Origin: Bacteroidota bacterium | GTDB taxonomy: Bacteria > Bacteroidota > Bacteroidia > Chitinophagales > Saprospiraceae | Assembly (NCBI GenBank): GCA_963169455.1 | Contig: CAUJDW010000034.1 | Location: forward strand, 18,444-82,443 | Direction: 5' to 3' | Length of the DNA stretch: 64,000 bases | Shown here: positions 44,636 through 52,379 of the stretch, piece after piece | Position numbering within the stretch: position 1 is the stretch's first letter | Layout: each line of letters begins with the position of its first letter | Program-made: the position numbers and the translations under genes | The notes under the pieces: model-generated | The model's input: only the letters and a program-made list of their open reading frames with translations | Told to the model about the DNA's origin: nothing | Databases searched by the model: none

Positions 44636-46501
44636 ATGTTCCCAGAATACGACGTAATCGTTGTCGGCGCCGGCCATTCCGGCTGTGAAGCGGCGGTGGC
44701 GGCAGCCAATATGGGCTCCAGAGTGCTGCTGGCCACGATGAATATGACGACCATCGCCCAGATGTCGTGCAACCCGGCCATGGGCGGGGTGGCCAAAGGG
44801 CAGATCGTGCGGGAGATCGACGCCCTGGGCGGCTACTCGGGCATCGTCACCGACCATACCATGGTGCAGTTCCGCATGCTGAACCGCTCCAAAGGGCCGG
44901 CCATGTGGAGCCCGCGCGCCCAGAGCGACCGCCTGCTGTTCGCCCAGAAGTGGCGCAGCATGCTGGAGCAAAACCCCAATATCGACTTCTGGCAGGAGAT
45001 GGTCACCGGGCTGGTGGTTAAAGACGGCCGGGTAAAAGGCGTGCGCACCGGCATGGGCCTGGAAATTCCCGCCAAAGCGGTTGTGCTGACCAACGGCACC
45101 TTCCTCAACGGCATCATCCATATCGGTGAAAAGCAGTTTGGCGGCGGGCGCGCCGGAGAGAAAGCGGCGAAGGGCATCACCGAGCAACTGGTGGAGCTGG
45201 GCTTCGAAGCCGGGCGCATGAAAACCGGCACCCCGCCCCGCGTCGACGGGCGCACCCTGAACTGGGACGCCATGGAAGTGCAGCCCGGCGATGAAAACCC
45301 CGGCAAGTTTTCCTATACCGACACCCCGAAGCTGGAAAAGCAACTGCCCTGCCACATCACCTACACCAGCCCCGAGGTCCACGAAATCCTGCGGACGGGC
45401 TTCGACCGATCGCCTATGTTCAACGGCCGCATTCAGGGGCTGGGGCCGCGCTACTGCCCCTCCATCGAAGACAAGATCGACCGCTTTGCCGACAAGGACC
45501 GCCATCAACTGTTCGTCGAACCGGAGGGCTGGGATACCGTAGAGATCTACGTCAACGGCTTCTCTTCTTCCCTTCCGGAGGATGTACAATACAAAGCCCT
45601 GCGCACCGTACCCGGATTTGAGAATATGAAAATGTTCCGCCCGGGCTACGCCATCGAATACGACTTCTTTCCCCCCACGCAGCTGAAAACCACGCTGGAA
45701 ACCCACCTGATCAAAAACCTCTTTTTTGCCGGCCAGATCAATGGCACCACCGGTTATGAGGAGGCGGGCTGCCAGGGCCTGATGGCGGGCATCAACGCCC
45801 ATCTGGCCGTGAAAGAAGAAGAGCCTTTCATCCTGAAGCGCTCGGAAGCCTACATCGGCGTGCTCATCGACGACCTGGTCAACAAAGGCACCAAGGAGCC
45901 GTACCGCATGTTCACTTCCCGGGCCGAGTACCGCATCCTGCTGCGGCAGGACAATGCCGACCTGCGCCTGACACCCCTGGCCCACAAGCTGGGCATGAAC
46001 GGCCTGGAAGAACGTTTGGAACGGGTGCGCCGCAAAGAGGACGCCGCCCGCGATATCGAAAAGTTCTTCCGCGAGTACAGCGTGGAACCCGAACAGCTGA
46101 ACCGCTATCTGGAGGAACAGGGCACAGCGCCCATCAACCAGAAAGTAAAACTGCACGGCATCCTGCTGCGCCCGCAGATCGACATACCGGCCCTGCGCCG
46201 CCTCGTGCCCGGGGTGGATATCTTCCTGCAAGCCTACGAGCCGGAATTCGTCGAGCTGGCGGAGATCAACATGAAGTACGAAGGCTACATCGGGCGCGAA
46301 CGGGAACAGGTGGAAAAAATGAACCGCCTGGAAGCCGTGCGCCTCAGCGATTCCTTTGACTACCAGCAATTGCACGCCCTGTCGAAGGAAGCCCGCGATA
46401 AACTCACCAAAATCAAACCCCGCACCATCGGGCAGGCCAGCCGCATCAGCGGGGTGTCGCCGGCGGATATTTCGGTGCTGCTGGTGCACATGGGGAGGTA
46501 G
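44636..46501 (+). CDS. mnmG: tRNA uridine-5-carboxymethylaminomethyl(34) synthesis enzyme MnmG
   Basis: The 621-residue FAD enzyme, with MnmE, modifies the wobble uridine of some tRNAs. Landmarks: FAD-binding VIVVGAGHSGCEAAVAAANMG, the MSCNPAMGGVAKGQIVREIDALGG block, GFDRSPMFNGRIQGLGPRYCPSIEDK, and the GTTGYEEAGCQGLMAGINA and TSRAEYR segments. Full-length; a cytoplasmic housekeeping gene. MnmE is not in the window. Confidence 0.97.
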   Translation: MFPEYDVIVVGAGHSGCEAAVAAANMGSRVLLATMNMTTIAQMSCNPAMGGVAKGQIVREIDALGGYSGIVTDHTMVQFRMLNRSKGPAMWSPRAQSDRLLFAQKWRSMLEQNPNIDFWQEMVTGLVVKDGRVKGVRTGMGLEIPAKAVVLTNGTFLNGIIHIGEKQFGGGRAGEKAAKGITEQLVELGFEAGRMKTGTPPRVDGRTLNWDAMEVQPGDENPGKFSYTDTPKLEKQLPCHITYTSPEVHEILRTGFDRSPMFNGRIQGLGPRYCPSIEDKIDRFADKDRHQLFVEPEGWDTVEIYVNGFSSSLPEDVQYKALRTVPGFENMKMFRPGYAIEYDFFPPTQLKTTLETHLIKNLFFAGQINGTTGYEEAGCQGLMAGINAHLAVKEEEPFILKRSEAYIGVLIDDLVNKGTKEPYRMFTSRAEYRILLRQDNADLRLTPLAHKLGMNGLEERLERVRRKEDAARDIEKFFREYSVEPEQLNRYLEEQGTAPINQKVKLHGILLRPQIDIPALRRLVPGVDIFLQAYEPEFVELAEINMKYEGYIGREREQVEKMNRLEAVRLSDSFDYQQLHALSKEARDKLTKIKPRTIGQASRISGVSPADISVLLVHMGR

Positions 46502-46526
46502 TAAGGGGGATAGAGAAGCTGGTTAG

Positions 46527-46558
46527 TTCGTTCCGATGGGCAAAATTTATTATATTTG
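46527..46558 (+). promoter_or_regulatory. Promoter of the Uma2-family gene
   Basis: TTCG (46527-46530), exactly 20 bp, then TATATTTG (46551-46558) match the Bacteroidota promoter with one -33 mismatch. The ATG is 22 bp beyond. Confidence 0.6.
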
Positions 46559-46580
46559 TTGACAGTCAAAACAGTATTTC

Positions 46581-47135
46581 ATGCCGGAAACCACTGTTGC
46601 CAGAGTCAGCGTCCGTGAGTTCCTCGAATTGGACATTTTCGAGGAAGGGTATTTCTATGAACTTCTCAATGGCGAAATTGTGAAACGTTCCTCTCCGTCA
46701 ACGGACCATCAACGGGCTTCCTTTAACCTGTCGTTGATTTTTGGAAACTATGTGAAAGATAAAGAATTGGGAACCTGCTTTGCAGCGCCTTTCGATGTTG
46801 CGCTCGACGACACGAACCTTGTACAGCCCGATCTTCTTTTCGTGTCGGCGGCTCGCGCTTCCATCGTAACAGAAAACTGTGTGGAAGGCGCGCCTGACCT
46901 GGTGGTGGAGATCCTTTCTCCCGGCACCTTCAAAGCCGACCGCAGCGACAAAATGCAACTCTACCGCCGCTTCGGCATCGCAGAATACTGGATACTGGAC
47001 CCCAAGAACCGCTCCGTAGAGGTTTACAACCTTCATGGAGGAGAGTACCGCCTGGCTTCCTTTGCCATTGAGGCCGGGGAAGTAGCTTCCGCCGTGTTGG
47101 AGGGATTGAAAGTGGAGGTAGGGAAGGTATTTTAA
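46581..47135 (+). CDS. Uma2 family (PD-(D/E)XK-like) protein
   Basis: The 184-residue product shows the Uma2/DUF820 signature: FYELLNGEIVKRSSPS, VQPDLLFVS, PDLVVEILSPGT, DKMQLYRRFGIAEYWILDPKNRSVEVY. The family has a restriction-endonuclease-like fold, but its role is not settled. It is a single gene with its own promoter. No toxin or restriction partner is adjacent. Confidence 0.92.
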   Translation: MPETTVARVSVREFLELDIFEEGYFYELLNGEIVKRSSPSTDHQRASFNLSLIFGNYVKDKELGTCFAAPFDVALDDTNLVQPDLLFVSAARASIVTENCVEGAPDLVVEILSPGTFKADRSDKMQLYRRFGIAEYWILDPKNRSVEVYNLHGGEYRLASFAIEAGEVASAVLEGLKVEVGKVF

Positions 47136-47145
47136 CTTCACGGGG

Positions 47146-47387
47146 CTACGGCTTTCTAAGCCAGTAATACCGCAGCCCTAACGCCAGGGCCCGGGCGCGC
47201 CCGGTTTGCAGGGGGTCGTTGAGCATATCCTCTATGCCTATGCGATAATGCAGCTGAATGCCAACCCTTCATCAAAGTTCGTCTTGGTTATCGCCGGGCC
47301 ATAAAAAAAGGAGAAGTAGTTTTTTTGGGCCGAAAGGGTAAATGAACAGGCGAACCAAAGTAGAAGTGGGAGGAATGTTTTTTTCAT
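47146..47387 (-). pseudogene. Remnant of an exported protein gene, internally deleted and frameshifted
   Basis: An ATG (47385-47387) overlapping the stop of the kinase gene (ATGA) begins a signal-peptide-like sequence MKKTFLPLLLWFACSFTLSAQ, then a stop after 39 codons. In another frame further along are RIGIEDMLNDPLQTG and ALALGLRYYWLRKP followed by a stop, resembling the last strands of an outer-membrane barrel protein. The two ends without the middle indicate a decayed gene once coupled to the kinase gene. Confidence 0.6.
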
Positions 47388-48487
47388 AGCTTTCCCAGTT
47401 TATTGACCACACGCTGCATCTCCCCATACTGCCGTTCCATACTCTCCAGCAACTTCAGCTGCGCCCGCGCACGCTGCAGGTTGTGCTGCTCGTGCTGTAT
47501 CTTCTGGTAATAAACATCCCCTTCCAGGTAGTCCGCCAGGAAGCGGAGGAACTGCTCGTAGGTGATCAGTTTGGCGCCGAAGGCCAGGTAATCGAGTTCG
47601 GTAGGCGTCAGGAAGGCGAGGGCCTCGCTGAGGTAGCCTTCGGCAAAGGCAGTGAATATACCTAAATCCATGCCCACCTTTCCCAGATCCGGGTCATCTT
47701 CCCGGCCCGGATTGGCGCCGGAGCGGATGGCGTCGCCAAAATCTGATAGCACCGTACCCGGCATGGCCGTATCGAGGTCGATCAGGCAGAGGGCGTGGCC
47801 GTCCTGGCCGAAGAGGACGTTGCTGATCTTGGTGTCGTTGTGGGTTACCCGCCGGGGGATGGCGCCGGAATGCACCAGCGCCATGAAGGCCCGCATTTCT
47901 GCTTCCCGGGCCAGGATGGCGGCTATCTCTGCCGGCGTATCGGCCGCCCGCCGGCAGGGGTCCGCTTCCACCACCTTGTGGAACTTGTCGAGCCGCAGCG
48001 CCACATCGTGGAAATGGGGGATGGTCTCATGCAGGGTTTCCGGATCGAGGCCCGAGAGGCGGCGCTGGAAAGCCCCGATGGCTTTGCCGCCTTCGAAGGC
48101 GATGGATGGGTTGCTCACCGTTTCGTAAACTACTGAATCCGGGATATAAAGTGACAGATTCCAGTAGTTGCCTTGTCCATCACGGTGGTAATATGAGCCT
48201 TCGTGGGTAGGCAGGAATTGCGTCACCCGCCGTTCCAGTTCCTCCACGCCTTCTTTTTCCAATTGCCCGAGGAGGTGCTGCGTGATGCGCACCTTGTTCT
48301 CCGTCAGCCCGGGCACATCCCGGAAGACGAAGTGGTTGATGCGCTGAAGCACGTAGCCCGCCGGATGGCCGCCTTCCGCCTCAACCAGGAAGGTGTCGTT
48401 GATATGCCCTTTTCCCAGGGGTTTTGCCGAAAGGAAGGCTCCACCCGTCAGAAAATGGCTGAAAATCAATTTTAAATCGTACTGCAT
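47384..48487 (-). CDS. Phosphotransferase family protein (N-acetylhexosamine kinase-like)
   Basis: The 367-residue product has the aminoglycoside phosphotransferase/choline kinase fold: GKGHINDTFLV near the N terminus, YVLQRINHFVF, the catalytic RRVTHNDTKISNVLF and LCLIDLDTAMPGTVLSDFGDAI. These segments closely resemble N-acetylhexosamine 1-kinase relatives, so the substrate may be a sugar. The ATG at 48487 is preferred (MQYDLKLIF) to the longer frame. Its stop overlaps the start of the decayed exported-protein gene. Confidence 0.85.
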   Translation of the reverse strand: MQYDLKLIFSHFLTGGAFLSAKPLGKGHINDTFLVEAEGGHPAGYVLQRINHFVFRDVPGLTENKVRITQHLLGQLEKEGVEELERRVTQFLPTHEGSYYHRDGQGNYWNLSLYIPDSVVYETVSNPSIAFEGGKAIGAFQRRLSGLDPETLHETIPHFHDVALRLDKFHKVVEADPCRRAADTPAEIAAILAREAEMRAFMALVHSGAIPRRVTHNDTKISNVLFGQDGHALCLIDLDTAMPGTVLSDFGDAIRSGANPGREDDPDLGKVGMDLGIFTAFAEGYLSEALAFLTPTELDYLAFGAKLITYEQFLRFLADYLEGDVYYQKIQHEQHNLQRARAQLKLLESMERQYGEMQRVVNKLGKL

Positions 48488-48602
48488 AGCCCAAAGATAA
48501 GCAGGGCTGAAAATAATGACTTTTCTCAATGCCCGTCCTGATAAAAATCATCGCCATGCCCCTGGGAAAAGCGGAATTTAATAGGGACAAAACCACTGAG
48601 CT

Positions 48603-48899
48603 ATGCGTACCATCGATAAAATTTTCCCGGACCTTTTTGCAGCCATCGGCGTAACGCTGGCCGCTACCTGGTTTGCGCTCGTCATCATGGGCATGTCTTC
48701 TCTGATCACCAACGTATTGTTCCTTTTTGGCGTAGCTTTTGTTTTCGAACTATACTCCGGAAGCCAGGAAGCCAGGGCGGCTATCCGGAACCGTGAAAAA
48801 AGGGAAAAGGAAAAAGAGGTGGATGACCTTCTCAATAAGCTGGAAAACCACGGCCATGAGGAAGAAGTGCACGAGTATGAGGATGAACTCACCGCGTAG
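48603..48899 (+). CDS. Small membrane protein with charged tail, 98 aa
   Basis: Two hydrophobic helices (FAAIGVTLAATWFALVIMG and SLITNVLFLFGVAFVFELY) are followed by a charged, coiled-coil-prone tail rich in Glu/Lys. The ATG lies at the end of a short leader after the divergent kinase gene. Family unknown; position near serine hydrolases gives no clear clue. Confidence 0.65.
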   Translation: MRTIDKIFPDLFAAIGVTLAATWFALVIMGMSSLITNVLFLFGVAFVFELYSGSQEARAAIRNREKREKEKEVDDLLNKLENHGHEEEVHEYEDELTA

Positions 48900-48906
48900 C
48901 GCTGCC

Positions 48907-50265
48907 TTAGCGGTAATAATCCGCCATTTCCATCATTAGCCCGTTGGCCACCTCATTCCAGTTGCGCACGCTCTCGTTCGCAGAGATGGCGATCGTGGCC
49001 TGGTATTCCGGCAGATACATAAGTATGGAGCGATACCCCATCAGGGAGCCGGTATGGCCCATGTGTTGGATGCCGTGGTCATCCCACAGGCGCATGCCGA
49101 GGCCGTAGTGGTCGCCTCCGACGGAGGCGCCAATGTCCTGCACCATTTCCTGCAGAGAGGCTTGTGAGACGAGCTGCCCGGAGAAGAGGGCGTGCCCGAA
49201 ACGGGCGACATCGGAAGGAGTGGAAACGATAGAGCCGGCAGCGCCGACGGCCGAGAGGTGGTATTCGTAAGCCCGGGCGTTCTCCGCCAGGCTGTCGATG
49301 TGGTTTTTGCGGTTGCTGAAGTCGTCGTAAATGGTCTGTTTCAGCCCCAGCGGCTCAAAAATATATTCCTTGTAAGCTTCTCCCAGTGGTTTTTTCAGAA
49401 CGGCCTCCACCATTTCCCCCAACAGGTAGTAGCCGGTATTGGAGTAGCCGTAGCGGGTTCCCGGCCTGAAGCGCGCGCCGCGCTGGGCGGCGAAGCGGTA
49501 GATGTCCTGTTCCGTCCAGGTGCGGTGCTTCCAGTCGCCGCGGTAAAAAGAGGGGTGGTTGAGGTGGTCGATGACCCCCGCCGTATGGCTCAGCAATTGC
49601 CGGACGGTGATCTCCTTGCTGAACGGCACGTTGGCCGGCAGTATGTTGTACAGCGTATCATCCAGTTTGAAATATCCTTCTTCGGCCAGGCGCATGACGA
49701 GGGCCGAGGTGAAGAGCTTGGAAATGCTGGCCACCCGGTAGCGGTGGTTGGAGGTTGCGGGTTCGTTATTCCAGGCGTTCGCCCTGCCGAAGGCGGCGGT
49801 TTCCAGCTTCCCGTCGGGCGTAATGATGGCCGCCGAAGCGCCGAGCAGCCCCTGCACTTTGGAGGAACAAAGGGCGGAAAAAGCCTCGCTCAGATGCTGC
49901 CCTGCCGAATGCCCGTAGTCCACTTTCAGGCTGATCATCTTGGTGCGCACCACCCGCCCGTCGTCGGCTTTTATAGCAAAATAATACTCGCCCTTGTCCA
50001 CCCGCTCCGGCCGGCCGCGCAACTGCCGGAGCTGCTGGTCAAAAGTGAGCCATTCCGGCAGGTTATAGGCGTTCACCTCAACCTCATCGCGGTCGATATC
50101 TTCCACTTCGATATTCAGGGTGAAGTCTCTCTCGGTGAAAGCCTGCACATTGTCCTCGGTCGGCGCCAGGAAAATGGGGGGCGTGTTGTAGGGGTCGGAA
50201 ACCGCTATCACCAGGCAGGACAGCGTAAGCAGGAAAATCGCCAGTCGCCAACGAACGTACTTCAT
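48907..50265 (-). CDS. Serine hydrolase (beta-lactamase family) with Ig-like front domain
   Basis: The 452-residue product starts at the ATG at 50265 with an N-terminal signal (MKYVRWRLAIFLLTLSCLVIAV). Residues ~30-130 form an Ig/cadherin-like domain (FTLNIEVEDIDRDEVEV, GEYYFAIKADDGR). The class C beta-lactamase-like domain follows: VASISKLFTSA (SxxK nucleophile), YGYSNTGYYLLGE (YxN), MGHTGSLMGY (HTG). It would act in the periplasm or at the surface on a peptide or ester; substrate unknown. Its closest relative here is the next gene, of the same length. Confidence 0.9.
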   Translation of the reverse strand: MKYVRWRLAIFLLTLSCLVIAVSDPYNTPPIFLAPTEDNVQAFTERDFTLNIEVEDIDRDEVEVNAYNLPEWLTFDQQLRQLRGRPERVDKGEYYFAIKADDGRVVRTKMISLKVDYGHSAGQHLSEAFSALCSSKVQGLLGASAAIITPDGKLETAAFGRANAWNNEPATSNHRYRVASISKLFTSALVMRLAEEGYFKLDDTLYNILPANVPFSKEITVRQLLSHTAGVIDHLNHPSFYRGDWKHRTWTEQDIYRFAAQRGARFRPGTRYGYSNTGYYLLGEMVEAVLKKPLGEAYKEYIFEPLGLKQTIYDDFSNRKNHIDSLAENARAYEYHLSAVGAAGSIVSTPSDVARFGHALFSGQLVSQASLQEMVQDIGASVGGDHYGLGMRLWDDHGIQHMGHTGSLMGYRSILMYLPEYQATIAISANESVRNWNEVANGLMMEMADYYR

Positions 50266-50443
50266 AACAGGCCGTCTGTTTACAAGGGGTACAATCTGAA
50301 TGTTAACTTGCTGTAATGGCGCTCCCCGCGGGAGCATGCCGCATAAATACGAATTTTCCTACGGATTTCTAACAATAATGTTTCGGTTTTATCAAAAAAT
50401 TAACAACACTGTTTGTCTGTTGAAAAAAATGGCGGCATGCCTG

Positions 50444-51802
50444 TCAGCGATAATGGTTCACCACTTCCACCAGGATGCCGTTCACCAGGTCGAACCAGTT
50501 GGCGTGCGGCTCGTTGGTGGCGAGGGCGATGCAGACGTCATAGGCGGGCACATACATGACGATGGTGCGGTAATCCATCAGCGCCCCGGTATGGCCGTGG
50601 TGGATGATGTTGTGGTCATCCCACAGGCGGGTGCCAAGCCCGTAGTGCTCGCCGCCAACGGCAAAGCCGTAATCGGTGATCATCGCTTCCATGGAGGCGG
50701 GGCTCAGGAAGCCGCCGCCATAAACGGCTTTGCCGAAACGGGCGATATCCGAAGGCGTGGCCACGATGGCGCCGGCCGCCCCCACTGCCGAAAGGTGGTA
50801 CTCGTAGGAGCGCGCATTGCGGGCGAGGTTGGGAATGGGGTGGGCAATATCGCTGAAGTCGTCATATAAGGTGTTTTCCAGGCCCAGGGGCTCGAAAATG
50901 TATTGTTCGAAGGCCTGCGCCAGGGGTATCTGGGTGACGGTTTCGGCAAGTGCGCCGAGCATGTAGAAACCGGTATTGGAATAGGCATAGCCCGTACCAG
51001 GCGGGAACAAGGCTCCATGATCGACGGCATACTGGAAAATGTCCTCGTTCGTCCAGGTGCGGTTCATCCAGTTGCCCGTCCAGAAATCGTTGCTGTTGAG
51101 GTGGTCAACGATGCCGGCCGTATGGCTGAGCAGCTGCCGGATGGTGATGTCCTGCCCGTATTCCAGGCCGGGAATAGGGAGGTGTGTGAACAGCTTGTCG
51201 TCGAGCTGGAAATAGCCTTCCTCGGCCAGCCGCAGCACCAGGGCGGCGGTGAACACCTTGCTCACGCTGGCCATGCGGTAACGGTGGGCAGGGGTGGCGG
51301 CAATGCCTTCCCAGGGGTTGCTGTCGCCTTCGGTGGCCGTCAGCAACTGCCCCTCGGGCGTCACCACCGCGGCGGATACCCCGAGAAGGCCAGGCGTATT
51401 GAGGGCGAAACGCTCGTGTAGCTCCTGAACGAGCTTCTCCTGAAGGCTGTAGAGGATGACTACCTCGATAGTGAGGTCCTGGCTTCGCTGCCCCTTGCCG
51501 TCATCGGCGATGATCGTCAGGCTGTGCTCGCCTTTGTCCTGCCGCGCCGGCGTCCCCTGAAGCTTCAGGGAAGCAGCATCGAAAGCCAGCCAGCCCGGCA
51601 GGCCGTCGACCCTGACGCTGAGGGGGTCGCCATCCATATCTTCCACTTCAATGGCAAAGGAAAACAGGGAGTCGGCAAATGCCTGAACACTGGCAGGGCT
51701 GCTAATTTCCGGCAGATGATTGATGGGCTCTTCCTTTTCTTCTTTGGCGCACGAAGCCCAGAACAGCAGTAAAAACAGGAAAATGGGTAAACTGAATCGC
51801 AT
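50444..51802 (-). CDS. Paralogous serine hydrolase lipoprotein with Ig-like front domain
   Basis: The 452-residue product starts at 51802 with a lipoprotein signal (FLFLLLFWASCAKEE). Organisation mirrors its neighbour: Ig-like domain (FSFAIEVEDMDGDPLSV, GEHSLTIIADDGKGQ), then SxxK (MASVSKVFTAALVLRLAEEGYFQLDD), YxN (YAYSNTGFYMLG) and HTG (HHGHTGALMDY). Equal length and shared order show tandem duplication. This copy has a lipobox; the other has only a cleavable-looking signal without a clear lipobox, so the two may be targeted differently. Confidence 0.9.
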   Translation of the reverse strand: MRFSLPIFLFLLLFWASCAKEEKEEPINHLPEISSPASVQAFADSLFSFAIEVEDMDGDPLSVRVDGLPGWLAFDAASLKLQGTPARQDKGEHSLTIIADDGKGQRSQDLTIEVVILYSLQEKLVQELHERFALNTPGLLGVSAAVVTPEGQLLTATEGDSNPWEGIAATPAHRYRMASVSKVFTAALVLRLAEEGYFQLDDKLFTHLPIPGLEYGQDITIRQLLSHTAGIVDHLNSNDFWTGNWMNRTWTNEDIFQYAVDHGALFPPGTGYAYSNTGFYMLGALAETVTQIPLAQAFEQYIFEPLGLENTLYDDFSDIAHPIPNLARNARSYEYHLSAVGAAGAIVATPSDIARFGKAVYGGGFLSPASMEAMITDYGFAVGGEHYGLGTRLWDDHNIIHHGHTGALMDYRTIVMYVPAYDVCIALATNEPHANWFDLVNGILVEVVNHYR

Positions 51803-51992
51803 GCGTGGAATATTTTTTTCTGAAACTAAAAAAATGAGGGGATTTCCCGCATTTCCTGCACCGAATTTGCGTGCAGCGGACAAACTTTCAGCCGGAGCCT
51901 TCTTTCCGCAGGCCAAACCGCCACCCTCTCTTGCTTCGGTTGTAAACTTTATTTTATTTTGATACGTTGAACGAATAAGTTATCCGGCACAG

Positions 51993-52346
51993 GTGTTTCG
52001 AGCCTCCACATATCGCCCCCTGGCAAGCTTAGCGCTGCTGTTTTTCTTTCTGTTCCCTCTGGGCATGAAGGAAGCGCATCTGCTTTGGGGCCACCACAGG
52101 CATGCGCCCGTTTGCGATGCCAAAGCCGGCGAAAAACACCTGCACGGCCCGGAATTCCAGCATCACGAATGCACCCTCTGCCTCATCCATTACGCGCAGT
52201 TTCTGGGTGGGGAAAGTATCGAAGCGCCTGTTGTGCTGCTCCCCGGGCGGGAAACAGCCCCTTTCGCTTCCGTTTTTTCCTACAGCCATCCCGCCCTTTC
52301 CCATCTCCGGCAGCGGGGCCCGCCCTCATCAGCCAATTTGTTCTGA
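51993..52346 (+). CDS. His/Cys-rich exported protein upstream of a TonB receptor, 117 aa
   Basis: GTG-started, with a hydrophobic N-terminal segment (PLASLALLFFFLFPLG). The rest has many His and Cys residues: LLWGHHRHAPVCDA, HLHGPEFQHHECTLCLIHYA. This could bind a transition metal at the outer face of the membrane or in the periplasm. Followed by the TonB receptor after 33 bp. Family not named with certainty. Confidence 0.6.
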   Translation: MFRASTYRPLASLALLFFFLFPLGMKEAHLLWGHHRHAPVCDAKAGEKHLHGPEFQHHECTLCLIHYAQFLGGESIEAPVVLLPGRETAPFASVFSYSHPALSHLRQRGPPSSANLF

Positions 52347-52379
52347 ACTCATTTTGGTTGAACTGTTTAAAAGGAAAAT

